Below, piece by piece: positions 1-9,092 of a stretch of 64,000 bases of DNA. This DNA comes from Candidatus Geothermarchaeum rappei (lineage in GTDB: Archaea; Thermoproteota; Nitrososphaeria; Geothermarchaeales; JDFR-13). Made by a program: the position numbers and the translations under genes. Where the stretch lies: the NCBI GenBank assembly GCA_002011085.2, contig MTMB02000001.1:879007-943006 (forward strand). The letters are read 5' to 3'. A model generated the notes under the pieces. The model made no database searches. It was not told where the DNA came from and worked only from the letters and a program-made list of their open reading frames with translations. How positions within the stretch are numbered: the stretch's first letter is position 1; the number at the start of each line of letters is the position of its first letter.

Positions 1-1624
1 CATCTTTAAATACTTCCTTCACAACATCTTCGAGCTCATTTGCACTGGATACCCTAACAGACTCTATTCCAAAGGCCTCGGCTGTCTTTGCAAAGTCAAC
101 TGAACCAATGTCACCACTTATTTTTTTAGGAAGGTCTCTTAAGCTTAAATGTTCTAAGATGCCATAGCTCCCATCATTAATAACAAAGACCTTTACTGGA
201 ATATTATAGAACTCAATGGTCTGTAGCTCCATCAGACTCATCAATATAGACCCATCTCCACTCAGGGATACAGAAGGCTTGTCTGGCTCGGCTAGTTTAC
301 TCCCTGCTACTGCTCCAAATGAAAAGCCGAGTGATCCAAATGCACCTGCATACAGATACCTTACTCTCCTAACTGGTCCAATAAGGTCTCTTGCCCATAC
401 TTCATTAGCTCCTACGTCGACAACAAGGTTTGTATCCTCCGGTATATATTGAGAGATAATGTTTATAGCGACTCCTTGGTTCATCGGAGTAGCCCCAACG
501 TCCTTCTCCAACTCATCTAGGATCTCATTATATCGTTTCATTATCTCACTATGTAGATCAATGTCATAGGACCTAGACTCCCCACCATATTCGATGATCC
601 ATTCTAAGATGAGATTTAGAGGACCATATAATCCGAGGGAATTCCTGCCTCTGATCTTGAAAACCTGGATATCTATGAAATCTTCCTCGAATCCAAGCAT
701 ACCCTTTGAGTTTACACTGGGTAGTATAAAGAGGAATCTTGATGCCTTTTCAGCTCTATTTACAAGAGCATTTGCATCCACTGACTCGGGTCGGACGCCT
801 AGGAATATAATCGTATCCGCCTCCTTAACCAGCATCTCAGAAAGTGGATGAATGACGAATTTTTTCTCGAAGAATCCTCCAAACAACTCGCTATCCTGAG
901 GGAGGAAGCCTAGGACTCCTGTTCCAGATACAAAAGGCATTTTAAATGCTTCACAGAACCTCATTATAACCTCTCTATACTCTGGATAACCGGCTTCTGG
1001 GCCAATTATACATAGAAGCCTTCCCTTTAGAAAGTCTCTTGAGAATAGTAGGTTCTCGTCAAATCTAGACTCTATAGAGTAATCTACATTAATTGCCTTA
1101 TAACAAGCTTCTTCATAGAAGATGTCCCGGGGGATCGAGATATGTACAGGCCCCTTCCGGCCTGAGTTGGCTAGTCGATATCCATGTTTGACCGCCCACT
1201 CTACATCCTCGGAGTCCATGACTATATGCGATGCTTTAGCCATATGTATTGACAGCTGATGTAATACATTTGGCATATCTACTCCGTGGAAGTCGTAGAA
1301 AGATCCTCTTGGAACATCCCCGGATATTACCAATACAGGACTGGATTCTGAATATGCCTGTCCCACTCCCGTCAACGCATTGGTGAATCCTGGTCCCGCT
1401 GTAACTATCGCTACACCGGGAGAGCCTTTTAGCCTACCGTATGCATCAGCCATGAAAACAGAGTTCATCTCATGCCTAGTTACAATAGTTTTAATGTCAG
1501 CATAGTCTTCTAAGGCAGCAAATATATGGTATATATGGGTACCTGGTATTCCAAACACAGTGTCTACATCCAGCTCACATAAGGATTTAGCGACGATCTC
1601 TCCAATAGACATTTTTCCAGACAT
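1..1624 (-). CDS. Acetolactate synthase-like thiamine-diphosphate enzyme (3' end cut by window edge)
   Basis: I translated this frame by hand; about 541 codons are visible and the C-terminus runs off the window at position 1. The architecture is that of the acetolactate synthase/benzoylformate decarboxylase family: an N-terminal pyrimidine-binding domain with the catalytic glutamate in TRHEMNSVFMADAYGR (Glu52), a central domain, and a C-terminal diphosphate-binding domain with the GDGS...INDGSYG metal/ThDP motif (usual family form GDG...NN). Family members condense pyruvate or decarboxylate 2-oxo acids. No small regulatory subunit is visible, so a role in branched-chain amino acid synthesis is not assured. 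The start is ATG at 1624; Met5 (1612) is an alternative. It is divergent from the macro-domain gene. Confidence 0.88.
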   Translation of the reverse strand, partial: MSGKMSIGEIVAKSLCELDVDTVFGIPGTHIYHIFAALEDYADIKTIVTRHEMNSVFMADAYGRLKGSPGVAIVTAGPGFTNALTGVGQAYSESSPVLVISGDVPRGSFYDFHGVDMPNVLHQLSIHMAKASHIVMDSEDVEWAVKHGYRLANSGRKGPVHISIPRDIFYEEACYKAINVDYSIESRFDENLLFSRDFLKGRLLCIIGPEAGYPEYREVIMRFCEAFKMPFVSGTGVLGFLPQDSELFGGFFEKKFVIHPLSEMLVKEADTIIFLGVRPESVDANALVNRAEKASRFLFILPSVNSKGMLGFEEDFIDIQVFKIRGRNSLGLYGPLNLILEWIIEYGGESRSYDIDLHSEIMKRYNEILDELEKDVGATPMNQGVAINIISQYIPEDTNLVVDVGANEVWARDLIGPVRRVRYLYAGAFGSLGFSFGAVAGSKLAEPDKPSVSLSGDGSILMSLMELQTIEFYNIPVKVFVINDGSYGILEHLSLRDLPKKISGDIGSVDFAKTAEAFGIESVRVSSANELEDVVKEVFKD

Positions 1625-1711
1625 TATTATTCACCATAAAACCTTGTTTAAAACGCCATATACGTGCTTAGAAATGATATATAGTTTACATGGATTTTAT
1701 ATTTATTTGAT

Positions 1712-2260
1712 ATGTCGAAGGTCTTTAGATACCGGAATATCGAGATACATGTTTTAAAGGGGGATATAACGGAGATCGAGGCTGACGCCATCGTAAATGC
1801 AGCTAATAAATATCTCAAACATGGTGGTGGAGTAGCCGCTGCAATCGTCAGGAAAGGAGGTGAAGAGATACAGCGTGAGAGTAATAAAATAGTATCGAAA
1901 TACGGTCCTCTTGAAGTTGGTGAGGCTGTAGTTACTACTGCCGGCAGACTTAAGGCTAAGAAGGTTATCCACACAGTCGGTCCTATATATGGCGAGGGTA
2001 GGGAGCGTGAAAAGCTCATAAAGGCGGTTATCAACTGTCTCAGGCTTGCGGATAGACTCGGCTTGGAGAGCATAGCTTTTCCAGCGATATCGACGGGAAT
2101 CTATAGAGTTCCTCCTAGGCTAGCTGCAGAAGCGATGGTAGACGGCCTGACAGAGTATATTGAAAATAACACGGATACGAGGGTAAAGAAGATAATGTTT
2201 GTTCTCTATACATCCAAGATATATGATGAATTTCTAGATGTATTGATGAAAAAGCTCTAG
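1712..2260 (+). CDS. Macro-domain protein (ADP-ribose-binding/hydrolase family)
   Basis: A 182-residue protein made of a single macro domain. The N-terminal strand leads into GDITEIEADAIVNAAN, the conserved ADP-ribose contact region with the Asn pair, followed by the glycine-rich loop HGGGVAAAI and a second loop, PAISTGIYRVP. Stand-alone macro proteins of this size bind ADP-ribose and often remove it from proteins or hydrolyse O-acetyl-ADP-ribose. A TATA-like ATATATAG about 30 bp before the ATG suggests a leaderless or very short-leader transcript. The 3' end overlaps that of the convergent phosphatase gene by 4 bp. The fold assignment is firm; the physiological substrate is unknown. Confidence 0.92.
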   Translation: MSKVFRYRNIEIHVLKGDITEIEADAIVNAANKYLKHGGGVAAAIVRKGGEEIQRESNKIVSKYGPLEVGEAVVTTAGRLKAKKVIHTVGPIYGEGREREKLIKAVINCLRLADRLGLESIAFPAISTGIYRVPPRLAAEAMVDGLTEYIENNTDTRVKKIMFVLYTSKIYDEFLDVLMKKL

Positions 2261-3168
2261 ACTTTAGGTAGCTCGTCACTGGACAACGTTACAAACTCCA
2301 CATCTGACAATTCTAGGGTAGGTGATAGTGGAATCTTTGCTACCGCTGCCACGTTATTATAATAAGGCTCTCCTAAACGGCTGAAGATTGTAAGGACTTT
2401 CTTATTATGTCTCCAGACATATCCATTACAAGGCTCATGCCCCCTTACAATGAGTTTAAGACCATTCTTGGAGAGAAATTTGCTCGTTATATCCTTCCCA
2501 AATAGGTAGCCAGCACCTCTATAACTTGGTCGGTATCCATCTTCGTCATATGGATCGCTCCACAATATCTCTGTCAAGATCTCTCTATCAGGAGACTTAT
2601 AATCGTCTAGAGTGCTTGCCTTAATGGATATACCTCCATGTACAAAGAATACCCCGTTTTTAGATACCGCAGCATGCGGCATTCTATCAAAAATCCCGAG
2701 GAAATCCCTATATAGATCCCTCCATTTATCGGGGAATCTGGATCTCAGGTATACTGGGAAGTCATGTGGATAAGGGAGTAGCCATTCTGGAGGCTCGTGG
2801 TTCCCCCTAAGAAGGATGATGTTTCGCTTATATTGCAGCTGAAGTAGTATGAGGAATAAAATTGTTTCAACCTGATATCTTCCTCTATCGATATAATCAC
2901 CTAAAAAAATTAGTATATCATCTTTCTCGATCACCTGTCTGAAGTTGATCATCTGTAGGAGAGTTACGAGAGTCAGTATATCACCATGAATATCGCCGAA
3001 AACATATCCATACTTATGTTCTCCAATGTTTATAAGGCCCCCGTCTACATTGAAATACCCATTAAGATTCTCCAGGTAATTCATATAGTCCTCTAGATAT
3101 CCTTCATATAACTTTTCGTCTGCAAGACGAACATTTTTAAGGAGGATGTTTAAGATATCGATGCTCAT
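2257..3168 (-). CDS. PPP-family serine/threonine protein phosphatase
   Basis: A 303-residue metallophosphoesterase with the complete PPP signature: GDIHGD (58-63), GDYIDRG (90-96), RGNHE (121-125), HGG (177-179) and RGHE (242-245). These supply the two-metal site and catalytic histidine of PP1/PP2A-type phosphatases. The intact YIDRG and RGNHE motifs point to a protein phosphatase rather than an ApaH-type dinucleotide hydrolase, although the latter cannot be excluded by reading. There is no signal peptide or transmembrane segment, so it is cytoplasmic. It ends 4 bp inside the convergent macro-domain gene and is divergent from the deaminase gene. Confidence 0.92.
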   Translation of the reverse strand: MSIDILNILLKNVRLADEKLYEGYLEDYMNYLENLNGYFNVDGGLINIGEHKYGYVFGDIHGDILTLVTLLQMINFRQVIEKDDILIFLGDYIDRGRYQVETILFLILLQLQYKRNIILLRGNHEPPEWLLPYPHDFPVYLRSRFPDKWRDLYRDFLGIFDRMPHAAVSKNGVFFVHGGISIKASTLDDYKSPDREILTEILWSDPYDEDGYRPSYRGAGYLFGKDITSKFLSKNGLKLIVRGHEPCNGYVWRHNKKVLTIFSRLGEPYYNNVAAVAKIPLSPTLELSDVEFVTLSSDELPKV

Positions 3169-3249
3169 ACCATATAATAAAATTCAGCTTAGGATAATAA
3201 TATATAGAGCCAAAGGTTTTATAATCATCCCATTAAATCATATTTTATT

Positions 3250-3777
3250 ATGTCTAGTGGAAGACCTGAGAAAGATAAGTATTACCTAGATATAGCTAGG
3301 GCAGTGGCATCAAGATCACCATGCCTTAGGGTTAAATATGGAGCTATAATTGTTAAAAACGACGCTATCGTTTCCACAGGGTATAATGGACCGATCCGTG
3401 GAGGGGTAAACTGCTATGAAGTAGGCTGTTTAAAGGAGATACTAAACCTCCCTCATGGCAAGGCATATGACTATTGCCCAGCTGTCCATGCGGAAGAGAA
3501 CGCTATTATAAATGCAGGTCGAAATGGATCAAGTGTATTAGGCGGCATACTCTATCTATATGGAACCGATGTAAAGACGGGGAAGGTAGTTAAGAGCGTC
3601 CCTTGTGATAGGTGTAAGAGAGCGATTATAAATGCTGGGATAACTAAAGTCGTTATGATAAATGAAGATGGATCGATTGATAGAGTAGATGTAGATGAAT
3701 GGATTAGACTAGATACTGAGAAATATCTTGAGATGCTTAGAGAAGCGGAGGAAAAGGTATCTAAAGGAGAAATATAA
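3250..3777 (+). CDS. Deoxycytidylate (dCMP) deaminase-like zinc enzyme
   Basis: A 175-residue cytidine/deoxycytidylate deaminase-fold protein. The zinc site is HAEEN (80-84), with His80 as ligand and Glu82 as proton shuttle, plus PCDRC (118-122) for the two cysteine ligands. Extra Cys55, Cys60, His69 and Cys76 before the active site resemble the additional zinc-binding insert of ComEB-type dCMP deaminases, which favours dCMP over tRNA or guanine as substrate. Product dUMP would feed dTMP synthesis. A separate dCTP deaminase lies at 42 kb, so the cell may have two routes to dUMP. The gene is monocistronic, starting at ATG 3250. Confidence 0.87.
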   Translation: MSSGRPEKDKYYLDIARAVASRSPCLRVKYGAIIVKNDAIVSTGYNGPIRGGVNCYEVGCLKEILNLPHGKAYDYCPAVHAEENAIINAGRNGSSVLGGILYLYGTDVKTGKVVKSVPCDRCKRAIINAGITKVVMINEDGSIDRVDVDEWIRLDTEKYLEMLREAEEKVSKGEI

Positions 3778-3888
3778 TAATAATAGAGCAGCTATCTGTA
3801 TATGTAATTCTTCTAATTTTACTTCTTCAACAGTATTATAAATTGTAGCAGTGGCTTGACTCACTAGAGGGAGGGACCTATCATATCT

Positions 3889-5211
3889 GTGATGAAGCTA
3901 GAGACGCTGAAGAAACTGGGTAAAACCGGTATAATTTTATTATTCATATCTCTATCTGTACAGCTAGGTTTCTCACTATTATCCCCAGTTATGCAGTATT
4001 ATATTGAGGCGCTTGCCAACCCAAGTATCCCGCCTCCTGAGCAGCGTGAGACTGTTAGGTTTACTGCAGAGGTCATATGGTATCTATCGTTTAACATCGC
4101 TGCATTCATGTTTTTCAGAGCACCATTCGCCACGTTCTTCGGGAGATTAAGCGATAAGATTGGGAGGAAGAAACTTATTGTAACTGGTCTACTACTATAT
4201 GTCTTCATTGGATTAGCCCTTGGACTAGCAACTGACCCTATTCAAGTGGTAGTTATAAGAGCTTTACAAGGCATAGGTTCGGCAATGGTATGGCCAGTTG
4301 CAGAAGCGTTGCTGATGGAAGAGGTTGATGTGGAGATACGTACTAGGGCTATGACCCTATATGTTATGGCCCTTAACCTAGCTAATCTAGTCGGCCCAGG
4401 TGTAGGGGGATGGCTCTACCACCTATTCTATACCATTATCTCATCAGATAAGGCTATAGATATCCTTAGACCAACGGTCTTATCGCCAGTGCCTATGTTT
4501 ACCTTGGCATTTATACTAAGCCTATTTATCAAAGATATCAAGAATCCCAAGGATGTAGATAGGAATATCATTAGTAATGATGAAAACAATGAGATTGCTG
4601 GGAATAGCAAGATACCTGAAGGACTCATTAAAAGATCAATTAGAGTAATCTATTTCATTGGCATTACAAATGGATTTGGAGTGGGTCTGGTCGCTTCTAT
4701 AGTAATCGTCTATATTAGCGAATTCGTTGTTAAAGAGCCAGGTATAATAGGTTCTATTCTCCTCGTAACTGGTTTATTCGGGCTTTTAGCCGCATACCCT
4801 CTAGCCACCTACGCAGATAAGGTTTGGGGTAAGAAGAATATGGCGATGATGGCGATGGTATTTAGGACAGTGGCATTTATAATATTGCCTTTTGCCAGGG
4901 ATATCCCAACTGCTATGGTGGCACTTGGATTGGGAAACTTATCGTTCAACACGGGAATGCCAAGTTTAAGAGCTTTACAGGCTGACTTAACTCATAAAAG
5001 TATAAGAGGGAGGGTATTTGGACAGCAACAGAGTTTCTTTAACGCTGGGATGGGGCTGGGTGCAGTTATCGGCGCAGGACTTTATATACAATATGCCCAT
5101 ACATATCTGGCGGGTTTACCAGGAGCAGGCGTACTATTCTTCACCTCAGCCATATTATCACTAGTAGGAGCAATCGCTATATACATATGGATGATAGACC
5201 CGAGGAGATAA
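3889..5211 (+). CDS. Major facilitator superfamily transporter
   Basis: A 440-residue polytopic membrane protein with about 12 hydrophobic helices and the MFS loop 2-3 signature FGRLSDKIGRKKLIVTG, repeated in weaker form in the second half (YADKVWGKKN). A hydrophilic central loop (about 215-245) separates the two six-helix halves. Substrate unknown; many family members are drug or sugar exporters. The start is GTG 3889 followed directly by ATG 3892; either may be used, and a GGGAGGGA stretch lies about 15 bp upstream. It converges on the hexapeptide-repeat gene with a 3-bp gap. It is one of four MFS genes in the first 22 kb. Confidence 0.9.
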   Translation: MMKLETLKKLGKTGIILLFISLSVQLGFSLLSPVMQYYIEALANPSIPPPEQRETVRFTAEVIWYLSFNIAAFMFFRAPFATFFGRLSDKIGRKKLIVTGLLLYVFIGLALGLATDPIQVVVIRALQGIGSAMVWPVAEALLMEEVDVEIRTRAMTLYVMALNLANLVGPGVGGWLYHLFYTIISSDKAIDILRPTVLSPVPMFTLAFILSLFIKDIKNPKDVDRNIISNDENNEIAGNSKIPEGLIKRSIRVIYFIGITNGFGVGLVASIVIVYISEFVVKEPGIIGSILLVTGLFGLLAAYPLATYADKVWGKKNMAMMAMVFRTVAFIILPFARDIPTAMVALGLGNLSFNTGMPSLRALQADLTHKSIRGRVFGQQQSFFNAGMGLGAVIGAGLYIQYAHTYLAGLPGAGVLFFTSAILSLVGAIAIYIWMIDPRR

Positions 5212-5214
5212 TGA

Positions 5215-5742
5215 CTAGTCTTCCTTAAACAGGATTCTACGATATTCCTTTGCTTTCAAGAGAACTTTTTCCAGTTCATTCTTCACATAATCTATTTCTC
5301 CTTCTTTAACCTGTCTAACTACTTTCGCAGGGATGCCTAATACCAAGGATCGAGGGGGAATCCTAGATTTCGGGGGAACAACTGCTCCGGCACCTATTAT
5401 GGAGCCTCTGCCTACAATAGAGTTGTCTAGGACAATAGCCCCTATACCAATAAGAACTTCTTCTTCAACCACCGCACCATGTATGATAGCGCCGTGGCTA
5501 ACAAGCACATTATCCCCGATATAGACTGGACGGTCTTTAGGAGCCTCTATAATGACATTCTCAAGAATTACGACACGTCTACCTATCTCTATATGCTCAT
5601 CATCACCCCTCACAATCGCTCCGAATGATACTACAGAGTCTGGGCCTATAACTACATCACCTATAACTCTTGCAAGGGGATCCACATATACCGATTCATC
5701 TACCTTAGGATATTTGTTTTTAAATGGAAGGATGTTCTTCAC
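5215..5742 (-). CDS. Left-handed beta-helix (gamma-carbonic-anhydrase-like) hexapeptide-repeat protein
   Basis: A 175-residue hexapeptide-repeat protein with the layout of the gamma-carbonic-anhydrase/YrdA/PaaY family: repeated I-G-x-x-x-x-x turns from residue 25 to 140 and a short C-terminal helix. The motif VSHGAIIHG gives two of the three usual zinc histidines (His83, His88). The position of the first family histidine is Glu66 (NVIIEA instead of VIH), and the usual catalytic Gln is also absent. It is therefore probably a metal-binding trimer of this family but not a proven carbonic anhydrase; it could be an acyl- or CoA-related enzyme. It converges with the MFS gene. Confidence 0.85.
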   Translation of the reverse strand: MKNILPFKNKYPKVDESVYVDPLARVIGDVVIGPDSVVSFGAIVRGDDEHIEIGRRVVILENVIIEAPKDRPVYIGDNVLVSHGAIIHGAVVEEEVLIGIGAIVLDNSIVGRGSIIGAGAVVPPKSRIPPRSLVLGIPAKVVRQVKEGEIDYVKNELEKVLLKAKEYRRILFKED

Positions 5743-5794
5743 GACGCATCTCCCTCGAGAAAAATTTTAGTAGAGAAAGGAAAGGTAGGAGAAT

Positions 5795-6739
5795 CTAGAG
5801 AACCCTATCTATTCTAATTGCTCTACTGGCTTGATCCAGTTTAAACCAGTCCTCGAAGTCAAGCCTCCAGTTACAGGCCCCTGCATTATCCAGTACCTGC
5901 TTTGGATTCTTTGCCCCTGGAATAGGAAGTATATTTGGATAAGAGGTCATAAGCCAGTTCAAGGCAACCTGAGCAGGCGTCTTATTATATTTCTTAGCTA
6001 CTTCCTCCAAGAGCCTTACTAGTTCATAAATCTTCTTAAAATTCTCTGGATGGAATATAGGATCTCTACCCCTCACATCCTGGAACTCGGGAAGGTTATC
6101 TGGCTTATATTTCCCTGTCAACGCTCCTTTAGCTAATGGACTCCATGGCAGGACCACGAGGTCCTCTGCTAATGCATAAGGAATCAATTCCTTTTCAGCA
6201 TCCCTCTCAATTAGATTATACCTAATTTGTATCGACACTATATCTGTCACCGATAGACACGATCTTGCTGATTCAACTAATTCAACTGGGAAATCACTCA
6301 GCCCTATATATCTAACTAGGCCGAGATGAATAAGCTGTTCAAGCGCCTCCATATACTCACATGTCGGGAAGTTATGCCATAGAGGTGGCCAATGCACTTG
6401 GAGGAGGTCTATCACATCGACTTGAAGCCTCTTAAGACTCTTTCTACAAGCCCTAATCACATCATCTCTAGATAGATACTGGCCAGGGATCTTTGTAGCG
6501 ATAAATACCTCGTCTCTAATACCTAGTTCCTTCACCGCTCTCCCTAAGAACTCCTCACTTAGACCATCGCCATATACCATGGCGGTGTCAAAAAAGTTTA
6601 TTCCAGCCTCATAAGCAGTCCGAATAATCTCTTTGGCCACCTTATAGTCTGTGACGCCCCATGTTTCACTGAACTGCCATATTCCCAGACCCATCCTACT
6701 AACTTCTTCACCTGTCCATCCCAATATTATCTTCTCCAT
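5795..6739 (-). CDS. Aldo/keto reductase
   Basis: An NAD(P)H-dependent TIM-barrel oxidoreductase of about 314 residues. The catalytic tetrad is visible: Asp and Tyr in FFDTAMVYG, Lys in IATKIP, and His in LLQVHWP; the C-terminal half carries the cofactor-binding PIPGAKNPKQ motif. The reading frame is open to 6784, but a TATA box (6761-6772) lies inside that extension. Transcription should begin near 6741, so ATG 6739, giving MEKIILGWTGEEVSRMG like other family members, is the likely and nearly leaderless start; ATG 6748 is second choice. Substrate unknown. It is divergent from the nucleoside hydrolase. Confidence 0.9.
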   Translation of the reverse strand: MEKIILGWTGEEVSRMGLGIWQFSETWGVTDYKVAKEIIRTAYEAGINFFDTAMVYGDGLSEEFLGRAVKELGIRDEVFIATKIPGQYLSRDDVIRACRKSLKRLQVDVIDLLQVHWPPLWHNFPTCEYMEALEQLIHLGLVRYIGLSDFPVELVESARSCLSVTDIVSIQIRYNLIERDAEKELIPYALAEDLVVLPWSPLAKGALTGKYKPDNLPEFQDVRGRDPIFHPENFKKIYELVRLLEEVAKKYNKTPAQVALNWLMTSYPNILPIPGAKNPKQVLDNAGACNWRLDFEDWFKLDQASRAIRIDRVL

Positions 6740-6760
6740 TTCAGTCATTCCAAACACCAA

Positions 6761-6772
6761 TATAAATTTAAA
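6761..6772. promoter_or_regulatory. TATA element between aldo/keto reductase and nucleoside hydrolase genes
   Basis: TATAAATTTAAA is nearly symmetric (core TAAATTTA). On the minus strand it would start transcription near 6741, just at the reductase ATG 6739; on the plus strand near 6791, leaving a leader of about 28 nt that includes the GGGGGAT site of the nucleoside hydrolase. It is the only good TATA-like box in the 80-bp gap. Confidence 0.6.
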
Positions 6773-6818
6773 TGTAGAAACCAATAGATTAATGAGATGA
6801 TTTTATCGGGGGATTCAC

Positions 6819-7760
6819 ATGCCTAATAAGATAATCTTGGATACAGATCCTGGAATAGATGATGCACTTGCAATAATCCTCGCAGTCAATAGCCCGGAAA
6901 TTGAGTTGATTGGCATCACAACTACATATGGTAATGTAGAGATTGAAAAAGCAGTTAGAAACACATTTAGAATTTTGAATTTTATAGGTCGTTTGGATGT
7001 GCCTGTTTATAGAGGAGCATATAAGCCAATTATAGAAGAGCCACATACAATAGATGTTATCCACGGATCAGATGGATTAGGTGATATAGATATTCCAGCA
7101 GTAGATATGGAACCTGCTGGAGACGCAGTTGAATTCATGATCAAGGCCGTTAATATGTACCCGCATGAAATAACAATTGTGTCTATAGGGCCATTAACAA
7201 ACCTAGCATTAGCTATTCTCATAGACCCTGAGTTTCCAAATAAAGTTGGGAAAATTATATCTATGGGTGGCGCATTTGGACTAACACCGTATGGATATGG
7301 AAACGACACTCCAGTAGCCGAATTTAACATATATTCTGACCCAGAGGCTGCAAAAATAGTTTATGATTCTGGAGCCGAGGTGTATGCAATAGGTTTAGAT
7401 GTAACAAACAACCCGAAAACGATGGTGTCTCCTGAGGAGAGGGAGAAAATTAGAGTTGAGGGTGGGAGAATAGGGAAGTTGTTCTATGAGATGACAAGGA
7501 GTCTAGCCAAATTATCACACGGAATTCATCTCCATGATCCAGTTGCATTATCTTATGCCATTGACAGAGAAATTCTTTCTTTTAAAAAGTACTGGGTCAC
7601 GGTTGAATTGGTAGGCAGGTATACAAGGGGGCAGACGATACTTGATAGAAGAGAAGGGCTCCCTGGGTTTTTACGTGAAACCCCAAATATCTATGTAGCT
7701 TATGACGTAGATGGAGACGCCTTTAAAAAACTGATGTGGAATAGGGTGTTTAGCAGATAG
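6819..7760 (+). CDS. Inosine-uridine-preferring nucleoside hydrolase family protein
   Basis: A 313-residue member of the IUNH family. The N-terminal DTDPGIDDALAI motif is the calcium-binding aspartate cluster that activates water to cleave the N-glycosidic bond of ribonucleosides. Further family features are SIGPLTNLALAI, SMGGAFG, and AEFNIYSDPEAA with the substrate-binding Asn, and HDPVAL near 245. Cytoplasmic purine or pyrimidine salvage is the expected role. The start is ATG 6819 preceded by GGGGGAT (6808-6814). It probably shares a promoter region with the divergent aldo/keto reductase. Substrate preference cannot be read from sequence. Confidence 0.94.
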   Translation: MPNKIILDTDPGIDDALAIILAVNSPEIELIGITTTYGNVEIEKAVRNTFRILNFIGRLDVPVYRGAYKPIIEEPHTIDVIHGSDGLGDIDIPAVDMEPAGDAVEFMIKAVNMYPHEITIVSIGPLTNLALAILIDPEFPNKVGKIISMGGAFGLTPYGYGNDTPVAEFNIYSDPEAAKIVYDSGAEVYAIGLDVTNNPKTMVSPEEREKIRVEGGRIGKLFYEMTRSLAKLSHGIHLHDPVALSYAIDREILSFKKYWVTVELVGRYTRGQTILDRREGLPGFLRETPNIYVAYDVDGDAFKKLMWNRVFSR

Positions 7761-7768
7761 TTATCGCT

Positions 7769-8926
7769 CTATAATTTCTTTTCTTTAATAAATAGTAATA
7801 CGGCTGTTCCAATGGCTAGTATTATAGAATATATCCAGAAGACAGTGGAGAGGCTGGTCTGTAGAGCCAGGAGTCCTCCTGATACGGATCCTACGAAAAT
7901 CCCTATATCAAACATGTTGAAGAAAAAAGCCATTCCAACCTCCTGATCCTCATCACTGAGAACAAGGCTTATGAAATTCACGCTTGATACAGCGCGCATT
8001 CCCCATCCAATTCCAGAGATTATCATGGCGATAAATAGAATGTAAATCGGTAGATTTAATGATATTAATAGAAATGAAATTGCTGTAAGGAGCATTCCAC
8101 TCATAATAAGTTTTTTTACGCCTAGTTTTCCACCGATAAATCCGGTGACCGGCCTCACCAGAACATTAAATACGCCTCTTGCAGTATAAAGTGTGCTAAT
8201 GAATGCCGCACCTAGAAGGTAGATATCTTCAACGTAAATAGGGAAATATGATCGGAAGAAACCGAGAGACGAGCTATATGCAAGGGTGGATAGACATATT
8301 AAGATGAAATCCTTATTCCTAAAGAGGTTGATGATGCCTTTACTTAGGCTCCATACTATCTTTCCATTTGAGTTATCATATAACTCTTCTTCTTTTAAGG
8401 TGAGTAGAATCACTGAAAATATTAATGTCGGTATGGAAGCTACCATAAATACCATATGGTAATCCATGTAATGGGATAATATCGCGGTAAGCCCTGGGCC
8501 GATAACCATGGCTAGTGCCATCATAGTCATATATGATCCCATCACACCCCCTCTCTTCTTGAGGGGGGTCAAAATGGATACAAATGCCATTGCAACAGGG
8601 CCGAAAGCGGCTATTGATAATGAATGGAAGAGCCTTATCAAGTAGATTGATGATACGCTATAGGAGAAACCATATAGAAATAGGGATAGTGAGTTTATGA
8701 AAAGAGAGATGCTCAGAAATTTTATCCTGCCTATTTTAGGAGCGCTTGACGCCAGTGGAAGCCTAATAAATATGGAGATTAGAGAGGGTATAGCCACAAT
8801 CACACCGATCTCAGCTGCTGCGGCTCCCATATCGGATAGGTACAGAGGGAATATGGGGGTAATCATGTTTATTCCAAGCCAGAAGGAAAAAGATGCCACT
8901 GTTAGTATCAGCACCACTGGATTCAT
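7769..8926 (-). CDS. Major facilitator superfamily transporter
   Basis: A 385-residue membrane protein with about 12 hydrophobic segments. The opening helix carries FWLGINMITPIFPLYLSDMG and the paired-half layout is that of MFS drug/sugar transporters; a cytoplasmic loop lies near residue 190. The frame is open to a GTG at 8947, but the only good TATA element (about 8956-8967) is too close for that codon to be transcribed, so ATG 8926 is preferred. Substrate unknown. It converges on the nucleoside hydrolase (8-bp gap) and is divergent from ridA. Confidence 0.87.
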   Translation of the reverse strand: MNPVVLILTVASFSFWLGINMITPIFPLYLSDMGAAAAEIGVIVAIPSLISIFIRLPLASSAPKIGRIKFLSISLFINSLSLFLYGFSYSVSSIYLIRLFHSLSIAAFGPVAMAFVSILTPLKKRGGVMGSYMTMMALAMVIGPGLTAILSHYMDYHMVFMVASIPTLIFSVILLTLKEEELYDNSNGKIVWSLSKGIINLFRNKDFILICLSTLAYSSSLGFFRSYFPIYVEDIYLLGAAFISTLYTARGVFNVLVRPVTGFIGGKLGVKKLIMSGMLLTAISFLLISLNLPIYILFIAMIISGIGWGMRAVSSVNFISLVLSDEDQEVGMAFFFNMFDIGIFVGSVSGGLLALQTSLSTVFWIYSIILAIGTAVLLFIKEKKL

Positions 8927-9092
8927 GGTTAAAACTATCTTAAACACTTTGACGATATATTAAATTTTAATTAGACCATTAAGACAGAGGTCTATTGTGA
9001 GTTATCTTATGACTATAGCCATTGTAAGTAATATAAGACAGAGATGTATTCAATATTAATTAATTACAACTGTTAGTTGAGGTGATATTACG

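Noticed and set aside
6740-6784. N-terminal extension of the aldo/keto reductase
   Set aside because: It contains the TATA box that should drive the gene and does not resemble the family N-terminus.
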